Origin: Colias croceus
Lineage: Eukaryota; Arthropoda; Insecta; Lepidoptera; Pieridae
Assembly (NCBI RefSeq): GCF_905220415.1
Contig: NC_059538.1
Coordinates: 8,246,001 to 8,310,000, forward strand
Direction of reading: 5' to 3'
DNA: 64,000 nt
The notes beneath the pieces were generated by a model that was not told the origin of the DNA, ran no database searches, and worked only from the letters and a program-made list of their open reading frames with translations. Of the stretch, positions 46,616 to 58,400 are shown piece by piece; positions within the stretch are counted from its first letter, which is position 1, and each line of letters begins with the position of its first letter. Made by a program: the position numbers and the translations under genes.

Positions 46616-47795
46616 ATGTCCCCGAATTTTATTGTTTAGAGTTGTAAAATAGGTAGAGGGTAGTGACTTTTCATAACAAACTGCTTTTCTTTTCCAACTA
46701 AAATGCGTAGTTTTTGTGAAAATCGAAAATGAAAATAATGTTTTTAAGGTTATTTTTGTACTAAAAACGACACTTTTATACCATTGTCGTATCAAAACTT
46801 CTAATAATCTCGCACACAGGCAATATTTTTAAATAGATTGCCGGATTATTAATTTATATATATAACAATTTCTAAAATTATATTAACTACCTGAAAAGGT
46901 ATATAGCCAAAAATTTAAGTTTGTATTTACCACGTATTTACGACTGACGACATGCCATAGATAATAAATTTTATATGACGCGTTCACGATTGTAAATATT
47001 AAACATAATTAGAAATTGATTTTTAAAATGAATTTGTCAAAAATAATTTTAACTTAGAAAGAATTTGATAATAAAAATAATTTTACGATACATAAATAAA
47101 ATACAAACAAGTTGTTTAAACCTAAGTAGTTTTTTTTTGTTTGAGTGGGAATCGCCCTAAAGTCGCTTCTGGCACTCGCCGGCCGCTGCCGCGGCACGCT
47201 CGCTTCGCTCGCTCGGCTCGTGCGGCAGTTCAAGAGTTAACCTAACACGCTCGTCGCTTCGCTCCTCGCTACCTATTTGAATACTATAAAAAGTAAAAGT
47301 TAATCGTTTTTAAAAACTGAAGCAAAGTGAGATATAAAAATAACATTAAAATGTATCATTTATACTCTATCATAAGCACATATGTCTGTGATCATAAGCT
47401 AGTATATTTGTATTGCTAATCTGTGATTTGCGTCATATTAACTAATCTGTGGCTTGTTGTAAATACAAATTATTGGAACGATTTTTGGCTATAATAAATT
47501 GTTAAAATAATATTTTAACAAAAAAAATTGTAATATGTAAATAAAGTAATAGGTACATGAATATATTTAAAAATAATGCGTGTGAGTGGGATATTTAGAC
47601 ATTTTGATACTATAATGGCTTAGGATTTTACTTAAAGTTGCGTTTTTAGTACAAAAATAACCTTGAAAAATATCATTTTCAATTTCGATTTTCACAAAAA
47701 CTACGCATTTTAGTTGGAAAAGAAAAGCAGTTTGTTAAGAAAATCCACTACCAGCTATCGACTAAACAGCAAAAAATAATGAAATTCGGGGACAT
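46616..47795. mobile_element. 1.18-kb element with about 180-bp terminal inverted repeats
   Basis: ATGTCCCCGAATTTTATTGT at the left and AATAATGAAATTCGGGGACAT at the right open long inverted arms. Shared blocks include AACAAACTGCTTTTCTTTTC, AACTAAAATGCGTAGTTTTT, GTGAAAATCGAAA and AAGGTTATTTTTGTACTAAA. The interior has a GC-rich patch (47175-47280) with CTCGCTTCGCTCGCTCGGCT. It has no transposase ORF and so is non-autonomous. Confidence 0.8.
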
Positions 47796-48217
47796 CGAAT
47801 CAAATATGCAGCCAAGGCACAGAAGAAAGACTCTACACTCTAAGAAAACTTAGTAGGTAGTAAGAAATTTAACGACGTAATCATTTTAGCTCAATATACA
47901 ATTCCCTTAAATTCTTGATTTGTCTATAGGATCTATGCTGAAATTAGGCTAAGATTGAAAATTGAAAATTATTATCAGCTGTCCTTTAACAAATATTTCA
48001 TATTTTACGGATAATGTGGTGTAGAAAATACTAGTATAAGACTATTTGTGTCGATTTGAAGAATGAAATAACAAATTTACTTTTCTAAGATCTTTGAATG
48101 CAGTTCTTTTCCTTTTTAAAAATAAAGGAATTTTATTTTCAGCAAAATTTTGTTATTTCCAGTATTCGTTTTTTTTTTGAAAGTACTTACTTTCACGCCA
48201 GGGCCCTTTTATTAATT

Positions 48218-48340
48218 ATGTTTGTCATGGGCTATATTTTATTTTATTTTTATATCCCAGGTCAGTCCGGACGGAGCCGGGATGAGAGGCCATGTATACA
48301 TCAAAAAGAGAAAAATGAAAACCGACAGAAAGCTAATTAA
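48218..48340 (+). CDS. Possible third small membrane ORF, 40 aa
   Basis: MFVMGYILFYFYIPG is a short hydrophobic segment, followed by a highly charged tail (RSRDERPC, HQKEKNENRQKAN). The frame is open upstream and could be entered from an acceptor at CACGCCAG. It shares only the general layout of the two micro-ORFs upstream and may be a later exon or chance. Confidence 0.15.
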   Translation: MFVMGYILFYFYIPGQSGRSRDERPCIHQKEKNENRQKAN

Positions 48341-49084
48341 CTCACTTGGATTACTGCCCTTATAGTTTACAACAGACCATCATCGTCAGGGTATAGAAAT
48401 GAAACACAATTTAAAAAATAAATTAATTTAATAAATCATTGTGCTGTTATTGTCATTATAACAAAAAAGTCTTCAATTCATTACTATAATCTATTGCTCA
48501 TCCACAAGCTTGTACTTATAACTGATTTAATTGAATTAAATTTAAATCTTTTTATAATAAATATTTTTAATATTTACTTTAACAGAGCATTATTACTTTA
48601 AAAAAATCTTTATTAAAAGTTTAAAATGATACAGATAAAATAATATTATGAAAAATTTAATGAAACACAATACAATTTATTTTATTCCAGTATCTAGATA
48701 TATTTTAATATTAACATTTTTGTTTATCAATTAAGTATAAGCTCGTGGACGACTTAACTTACACTAACATTAATTAATACATTCGATACTAATTGTTCCC
48801 GTTAAGGTCTTCCAGTACGGGCACAGAAATCACAGTATTGCCATGTAACGGTGCGTTCTTATATATACAGTATTATCTATGGTGTACATCAAACGAGCGA
48901 CCATTCTAACTCCACTATGTCTAATTGTTTTAGTGAAAACAGGCGTAGAGCATTCTTTCAATGTTCTTAGTACGTTCGAAAATATTCTATGCAGTTCTAA
49001 TACGTACTTACGTTTCTTTCTATATGTAATAACATCTATATTAGAAGCTATCTCAACCATGTAACAAATTTCTGTGTATCTATA

Positions 49085-49300
49085 GATACTAATTACTAAT
49101 ATTATAAAGAGGAAAGGTTTGTAATTATGTATGTATGTATGGTTTTCACCGATTTCAAAAATTCTTTCACCATTAGAAAGCTGCATCTTCACTGAGCAAC
49201 ATAGGCTAGGTTTTATCCAGGAAATCCCACGGGAACGGGAACTATGCGGGCTTTTCTTTGAAAACGCGGGCGAAGCCGCAGGCGGAAAGCTAGTGTAGAA
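49085..49300 (-). repeat. Short interspersed repeat, GCGGGCGAAGCCGCAGGCGG end
   Basis: It runs from ACTAATATTATAAAGAGGAA to AAAACGCGGGCGAAGCCGCA, GGCGGAAAGCTAGT. It is the same family as 1468-1692, in opposite orientation. It lies just 3' of the minus-strand transporter. Confidence 0.7.
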
Positions 49301-49313
49301 TAAAGAGTATTCA

Positions 49314-49319
49314 TTTATT
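49314..49319 (-). promoter_or_regulatory. Polyadenylation signal of the minus-strand ABCC gene
   Basis: AATAAA on the minus strand lies about 110 bases after the TGA at 49429-49431. Confidence 0.55.
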
Positions 49320-49428
49320 ACTTCAACAACTCTGAATAATTTCGTTTACACTAAAAGAAGATAGAATGTTCTTGCTCTAACTATAATTATTCCATTTGAT
49401 GTAAATGCACTGTGAGGTGTAGCGACAA

Positions 49429-52400
49429 TCATCTTGCGTTTTCGTTTGGATTTTTTTCGAAGTACGACGCTTTAGCGATTTCGAACAACGCTCCGCTGCT
49501 TTTATCACCGGTTTCCTTCACCATGCTTGTGAAATGGCTGTTAGGGTTGGATAGGAGGATGTAAGGGTGATCAAATTCGGCCACTTCACCAGAGCTCATC
49601 ACCAGCACTCGGTCGGAGTCCATGATGGTGTTGAGACGGTGGGCAATAGTTAGCACGGTGCAAGAGGCGAATTGCTTGCGAATTGTTTGTTGGATGAAGT
49701 TATCCGTCCTGGAGGATAGAAAATTTTAATTTGTTAAAATTTTTTGGAATATACGCAATTATAATGTTTTATGGGGTTTTTATTTGTCTATTTATAATAA
49801 CAATGGCTAAAATTTAAGGTTGTAAGATGCCAGAAATTAATTGTACAAATAAAGTCATTTCTATTTTTAGCACATCTCATAAGTCATAAAATGGGCTAAA
49901 TGCATAGGTTTAAGTTTTATCCTCAAAAAATCACATAAACTATAAAACCTTAACCTACTTTCTGCAAAATCACATAAGATTTTTTTTTAATTTTATACTT
50001 ACAGACAATATATTCTAATTGAGATGCAAAAACAAACACACATAATATACAAAGATAATCCAACTCACTGAGGATCAACATTAGCAGTGGCCTCATCCAT
50101 GATGAGCAGTTTGTTAGACCTGAGCACAGCTCGCGCTAAACACATGAGCTGTCTCTGACCCACAGAGAAGTTCGCTCCACCTTCTGTTACCTTGAAGTCT
50201 AATGATGGAACACTTGATTTCATGTCCACCTGTTAACGAATCTTGTATTAATTTACCCTTATATTATAAGAAAGATTTTTATTTTTGTATGTAATGTTCT
50301 GTTCTGTTACTGTTCTGTGTTGGCTATCCCCCTTTTATTTTTAATTTTTGCCTTTGTATAAATTTTCTTTTTGTTTTAACCTTTATCTAGAACACAATGT
50401 ATTACGGGAAGGGACTGGCTCTCTTAACACAGGCTCTGCCTAGCAAGAGAGCCAGAGCCTCATAATCAATATTGTATATTTTAAAGGTGAAATAAAGATT
50501 TATTTTTTTATTATTTATTTATAATGAATGGACTAGAAAAGTGCTCTAACGACTTGAAAGAAACATTTATTTGTCTTCACGAGAGAGAACAAACATAAAT
50601 CAAACATTCTAACATGAAAAAACTATTTTCTTTTTTTATATACAATTATGATAAAACAATACAATCGAATTTGAAATATTCTTTTAAAATTAAATAAATA
50701 AATATAAATATTTCAGGGCAATTTTCACACACGACACGATCCATACTTTCGCTTGGGATATCGAAACCAGATGGCTGATAAACATACATATAATTTTAAA
50801 TAAATATTTATATATAGATAATTAACACCCTGATACAGAGCAAACATCTATGTTCATCACACAAATATTTGCCGGATGGGAATCGAACCCACGACCTCTG
50901 GCTTGGAAAGCAGGGTCACTACCAACCAAGCCAACCGGTCTGTCAAATAATATGAATAATAATCAGTATTAATTACACGAATATGGCCTAAGATATTTTA
51001 ATCAACACTTTATAACAAAGATTTGTAGTTTTGTATGATAATAATAAACTTACAAAATGCTCTACCGATTTGGAAGAAACATTTATTATACGAGACAGAA
51101 CAATCATAAACAAAGAACAGAAAATAAAATTTTTATTATATTGTTTTATAATTAAAACAATATAATTAATAAAAATTTGAAAATTCTTGTAAAATAAGAA
51201 AACAGTAATTTTATTTGTAAAGTATGTGCGCTGTACGTGATATATGAATATTTTAAATGGAGATGCTTCATTTTATTGTAATTTACTTAATTGCTTTGTT
51301 ATTTCTGTTACTTTTACATAGGTGTTTATTAAAACGCTAGCACGGTTTAATTTAAGTTTTTTAAATTACATACTATTTTCGACAAAATGCTTTAGTATAA
51401 TTAATAACTTGCCTGTTCAAGAGCTCTCCATATATCATTATCACTATAAATATTGAAGGGATCCAAATTGTATCGGATCGTAGCTGAGAACAGCACTGGT
51501 TCTTGAGGAATTATCGAAATTTTCGACCGAAGATTCTGAAATACATTTATTTGTTATAAAAGTTAGAGACGATGTATTCGAAAGTTTTTTGAAGTGATAC
51601 TTCTTTAGGCGCGTTAAGAGTAAAATTTCAAGGTCCCGCGCCATACCGTCACGCCATGGAGTAAAACGACAATTTTGGTATCTTTGAATCTTGGTAAAGA
51701 AGTTTCACTTCCAACACGTGTGCTCGGCACACACACATTTTTTATTCATAATCATTGGAATTAACTAGAATTAGATCTAATCAGAAAAATCAAAATTGAA
51801 GTACATAATTCAAACTTAGCTTAGATAATAAAAAAAAAATGTGTGTACACACGTAAGAAGTGAAACTTCTTTATGACCTTATTTTATATCTTGTTAAAAC
51901 GATAATGCTATCCCTACTCCGCTGGAGAAAGCATACGTCGAATCACGCGTGGTAGGGATAAGAAAAAGATGGCGCGTAACGGAAAAATGTCACGCGTAAC
52001 GAAAAAATGTTACATTAAATTTTTTTCCAACCCCGATAAAAAAGTTTCACTTCAATAAATTGCTTAGTATATAATTGTAACTATATTACTTAATATTATT
52101 ATTTTATCATATTACCTGTCGTGCCACCAATGAGGTGTCGATATCATCAATGGTAATAATTCCGTCGATGTACGCAAACCTGAAGAGAGCGGATATGAGC
52201 GAAGATTTTCCAGCACCTGTTCTTCCAACAATACCGACCTGGACCAAATAAAAATATATATTTTAATATTAACTTGACCCCTATGAAATATTTCCGAAGT
52301 TTTAACGGAAGTTACAACTTAAGCGAAATTTAATAAAAATCTTTGGAAAAATACATTTATGTTATAATATAAAGAAGCATGGGTACCAGCTACTACATCC

Positions 52401-55400
52401 AGTAAAAATCTTAAAATAAATGCTAACAATAGTAAGAACCTTAATGAAATAAGAAAACTTTCATAAACACATCAATAGACAATACATTTTATGTAGTCCT
52501 GGTTAATAGGTCAAATTACTGATTTAGAAGGTATTAATTATTTAAACATTGTTACCTTCCATCCACTCTCAATAACAATGTTCAGATTTTTCAAAATCGG
52601 TGGCTCGTCGGGAGCATACTTCAAGTTAACATTTTGGAACACAACTCTGCCTTCTGAAGGCCATGTGGGAGATACATCCCTTTCTGTAAAAGAAAATTAC
52701 TCTCAAAAGACCGCATCTATGTTATATGATCAATTGAGTATTTCAAAATATAAATAAATAATTCAGGACAATTTTCACACACGGCACGATCTGATCCCAT
52801 ACTAAGCTTTACGCTTATGTTATGGAAACCAGATGGCTGATAAACATACATATACATATCATTTTAAATATATACTTTTATAGATAATTAACACAGAGCA
52901 AACATCTATGTACATCACACAAATGCCCTTGGTGGGAATTGAACCCACGACCTCTGGTTTCGAAGGCAGCATTGCGGTCGCTACCAACTTAGCCAACCGG
53001 TCAGTCAATTAGAAAACCATACGATTTATTTAAAACTACGTAAATGTTTAATAAAAAAAAAGTAATATCTTATTATATTGTTAAACATAATTCAGTTCAA
53101 ACAATTCATCTAAAACCCCAAATTAACAATCCGAGATGAAGAACAATTTGTTCCAGTATGAAATGCCCTAACTTTCCAGTTTCTTGGTAATTACGGGCTT
53201 ACTGACTTAAACAGCAGAAGCTTTGAAGTAAAGTAGCACTAGAATCATAATGGCGGTCTGATGTCGCGAATACTATTTTTGGTTACCTTTGTGACTTGTA
53301 TACGGGCTTGGGGAAGCTGAATGATTTTTGGATACAATTGTAAGAGAACCACAACCACAATATGTTTTTGGATTTATTGAGATTTAGATTATATTATAAA
53401 GTACAAAAGTTATTAAGGTTTTCTTTTAAAAAATATTGTTTTTGGCTGAATTTCTGTAATTTGTGTTAGTATGAAGTCGATCTACTTGTATAAATTACAA
53501 AAATACACATTCCAATATGGACATACCTAATATAACCTTTAAATACCACACATTACGGGATGACTACTTGACTTTAATATCTAAATCCCTCTAAATCCAT
53601 ACTAATATTATAAAGCTGATGAGTTCGTTTGTTTGAACTCACTAATGTACTCAGGTACTACTGGTCCGATTTGAAAAAATTCTATCGGTGATAGATTATA
53701 TCGAGCAAGGCTTATCATCACGCTAGGACCAACAGGAGCGGAGACATGCGGGTGAAACCGCGAAGCACAGCTAGTAAATGATAAATGTGGAAAGTGTGTG
53801 TTTGTCCATAACGCTCTACGTTTACTAAATAAATTATTTCTATTTTTTAGTATTAGTTACTTACGTCCTTCAAAAAGATTAGGTTCAGTATCTATCCGAG
53901 TGTACTCCAAAACTCTCTCCACACTGGTGAGTTGTGCGATGAACTCCACCAACATTCGGGCGCCATGTTGCAACATGGCCGTCAACATGTTACTCTGTGT
54001 GACCGCTAGACCCACGCTACCCACTGCTATTATACCACCTGCAAATTATGTATTATGAAAAATATAATATTTACAAGTAACAATTATAGAGAGGCTAGGC
54101 TATTGATGAAATGGCTGGTTAACCAGTTGACTAGAAATTAATATTTACAGGTAACAATAACTATTATACCATATGGAAATAATTTAACAGTAAGATATGT
54201 ATTTTGAAGAATATAATATTTACAAGTAATAATAAAGAGGCTGGGCTATTGATGAAATGGCTGATTTAACCAGTTGAGATGTATCTTTTTGATAACAAAC
54301 TGAAGATGGCCAAGCTTAGACTATTAATTAAACAGCCGATTTAAGTTTAACCAGTTGGCTACGACGAATATATTTTTAATAAATAAATTTCTATATACCC
54401 CCGAATAATAGTATGCTAACATTGGATAAGATGCCTTTAAATGAGGCGAATTTTATTTACTTGAACGAAATGATTTGTGTCTTAAATATTGCACTCACGA
54501 AAAAGTTACGTTTTTCTAAGCGGTAAAGACAAATTTTATTTTGCCAAAGCTTTCCACCCACTGCACTTTACATCATAGACGATAACCGCTTTCCAATACA
54601 ATTTACATCGCCTTAACCACGTAAAGTTTTATTTTTGAGATAAAATGCCTATCTTTCATATCTTTGTGTCTTCATGTTATTACTAGAATTGGTTTACAAT
54701 TTGTAAATGAAAAACATAACAAACCGAGGGACAAAATTGCGGTTTTGATATTTTATTCTCTTTGATCAAAGATCCAATTTTATGTAATACTAGCTTCCGC
54801 CCGCGACTCCGTCCGCGCGGATGTCGGTCTTTGCGTGGATGGTTTATTTCTCCATTTTGAGTAACTCGGACAATGACATCTTATAAATATCTATTGGACC
54901 CAAATACGGCTAGGTCTATAATAATACGCAACGTGTGTTCGCGGTACCTACTACAGAACAACGTCTATGGATAACTGAAAAATTGAGATTAATTTTTTTT
55001 CTACGTATTTTTCCAGGATAAAAAGTATCCTATTTTACGCCCAGGATAATAAGGTATAATTATACCAAGTTTCATCGAAATCGAACCGGTAGTTTTCACG
55101 TGATGTCTTCACATACAGACAGACAGACAGACAAAAATTTTTTTAATCACATATTTGGGTTTGGTATCGATCCAGTAACACCCCCTGCTAGTTATTTTTT
55201 CAATATTTTCAATGTACAGAATTGACCCTTCTACAGATTTATTATATGTATAGATATATCTAATATTTATTAATAGAAGATTCTAAAAATAACTTATTCA
55301 TACGCTATAAAGGAAAAATACGTCATAATTGGAAATATGTTTTCTTACCAAAATCAAGATACAGGAAGACGAAAATAATAACCGTAAGGTATATTTGGCA

Positions 55401-58400
55401 CATGGCGTCCAAATAAAATCCAAACGTGCAGCCTCCAGCCAAATAACAGTTCCAGGCAGATGTATGGAGATCCTGTTAATATGATTATATATATAAATAA
55501 TATTGTCCAATTGAGAAATTTATTTTATTATATGTGTTTTTTGCTTAAATTTCTCAGGCTATTTGGATTAAATCTTAATATATATAAATCTCGTGTCACA
55601 ATGTTTGTCCTCAATGGACTTATAAACCACTTAACCGATTATAATAAAATTCGCACACCATGTGCAGTTCGATCCAACTTGAGAGATAGCATAGTTTAAA
55701 TCTCAAATCATCTTAGAGAAAGCGGACGAAGCCGCGGGCGGTAAGCTAGTAACTTTATATAAATTATATGATTTTATATAAATTACTACCTTACCGCCCG
55801 CGGCTTCGCCCGCTTTGTCTAAAACCGAATAAATTACATACTAAAACCTTCCTCTTGAATCACTCTATCTAATACAAAAAACCGCATCAAAATCCGTTGT
55901 GTAGTTTTAAAGATTTAAGCATACAAAGGGACAAAGGGACAGAGAAAGCGACTTTTTTTATACTATGTAGTTTCATTCGATAAATTAATTTAACTATGTT
56001 GCTTGTTGTGCGTTATGTGCTTTTCGCTATGACTTCTCGTCTCTTTGGACTGTATGATTAATTTAGATTTTTTGAGGATAATTTTAGCGAAGTCTTTATT
56101 TGTTTGAAAAGAAGCTATAATTTTATCCCTCATAGAAACAGGTACCTAAACAATTAACTATCCAATTTTTTTTAATAGGTTTTATAATAATATTTTCCTT
56201 AACTTCAAATGGGTAGACATAATTTAACTATTGTAATCACAAACAGGGATCCCTTTGAGGTCTATAGTGACTTTATGATCCAAGGCTGCGCAATTTCGAT
56301 GCTTATTATTATAATAATTAGAGTAGATATCCTCAAGAGATACTACTAAGTTTTCGTACATCATGTATAGTTACGAAGCTATTATTATAGACTACTTTTT
56401 ATATAAGGTTCTACAATTATTTTCAAAATTTATTTCGATAACATTTATTTTGTCAATAAATGGTATTTCATACTAATGAAGAAGCAAATAGATAATTATT
56501 GTGTTTATTGATTGATAAAACTAAGTAAGACATATGAGATTATGAAATAAAAGTAGACAATGAACATGTTCATAGTCGTTTACTTTGAAGACTTATATTG
56601 AACTTGTGGACCGCCCCGGCTTCGCCCGTGGTACATATTTCGCAATAAAAGGTAGCCTATGTCCTTTCTCGGGTATCAAAATATCTCCATACCAAATTTC
56701 ATGCAAATTGGTTCAGTAGTTTAGGCGTGATTGAGTAACAGACAGACAGACAGAGTTACTTTCGCATTTATAATATAAGTATGGATTATTTTCTGATAAA
56801 ACGCAGTATTGAGATTTTTTGTGATTTAGGTATTATGAAGACAAAATGACAGTGGTGCCACTTGGGTGCCACGAATGCTTAGCACGAATGTTAAAATTTG
56901 TAATTAATAAGTATTTTCCTATCTTAGAAACATCGAAGAAATTAACAAACCTGGTGCCTATCAAAATCATCTATAAGTCTGTTTTGGGCATTAGAAGACC
57001 GTATAGTAGCAATCCCACTTAGAGATGACGTCACCATTGAAAATACTGGACTCTTTGCTGAAAAATAAATCATACGTTAGTTTGGTTCTAAATAGGTCAT
57101 TGTTGAATAAATTATTACAAATTTGTAAAAAAGCAAGTGAAGTAAAAAATAACATTATTGACTAAGTTTCAAATAGGGAAAATTTGCTTTATTATTTTTT
57201 TTAGATAAGATGGTATAAAATTATAAAATATACACTGTCAAGCAAAATCTAGATAATATTAAACTGCACTTTACTAACTAATAGCTTCCAGACGTTTCAC
57301 ACCCTGCGCAGTCTTCAAATATAATTTCACGAATATGAAGAACAGAACGAGCAACACAGCCGAAGGCACTAACGTCCAGTACAAAGCTACTGCGTTTAAT
57401 ATCAGAATGAATATCAAAGTGCTGTAAATCTGCAACACGTCGAGTAGAGAACGGGGCAATATTTCGTCCAACGCACCCATGTCCTTTGTGAAACGATTTA
57501 AAATACGACCTGAAAGAAAATTACATATATGTATGCATTAAAATATAACAAAACTATACTAATATTATAAAGCTGAAGAGTTTGTTTGTTTGTTTGGTTG
57601 ATATACTAATTTTATAAAGCTGAAGAGTTTGTTGTTTGAACGCGTTAATCTCAGGAACTACTGGTCCGATTTGAAAAATTCTTTCGGTGTTAGATAGCTC
57701 ATTTATGCAGGAAAGCTATAGGCTATATATCATTACGCTAAGGCCAACAGGAGTGGAGCCACGGGGGTGAAACCGCGCGGAGCAGCTAGTCTATATTAAA
57801 ATGAATCGCAAAGGGATTGGTAAGCGCATAACTCGAGAACGGCTGAACCGATTTCGTTAATTATTTATTATAATATCCCTTGAAATACGAGGATAGTTCA
57901 TATGGAGAGAAAACATAAACATTTACCACGGGCGAAGCCGGGGCGGATCGCTAGGTAAGTATAAAAAAAGAAATATATTCCTAACCTTAAGACTTATTTT
58001 CATATATTCAATGGATTATGATTATTTCTTTTAATATCGGGAACAAAGCAGATTCCCAGATCAGATTTAGACCAATAGTAGATATTTTAATCAACTTCTC
58101 CCTTTTATGACTTTTACGACTCTTAACCTAAAGTAATAAACATGAAAGTTTTGGTTTGAAAAGGCGCGGCAACCGCAATGCGCTGCCAAAAGTATTTAAA
58201 ACTATTGATAAAAACTATGGAACATGGTTCGCTGCCAGAAATGTCATAATATACTTGTATACGGTCTGTGTATACGGTACTTAGACTAAGCTAAAAACCT
58301 TGTTTTAGTTTTGCAAGCTTTCATAATAATATATTTATTGTTCCAGTCCCTTGTCTCTGGGACATATTGATGAAAATTATAAGTTGATTCATTAGTAGGT

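Noticed and set aside
50878..50940. A functional tRNA gene on the minus strand
   Set aside because: A and B boxes are present, but the arms do not pair as a mature tRNA, and the SINE body follows directly. A second diverged copy with the same body confirms SINE origin.
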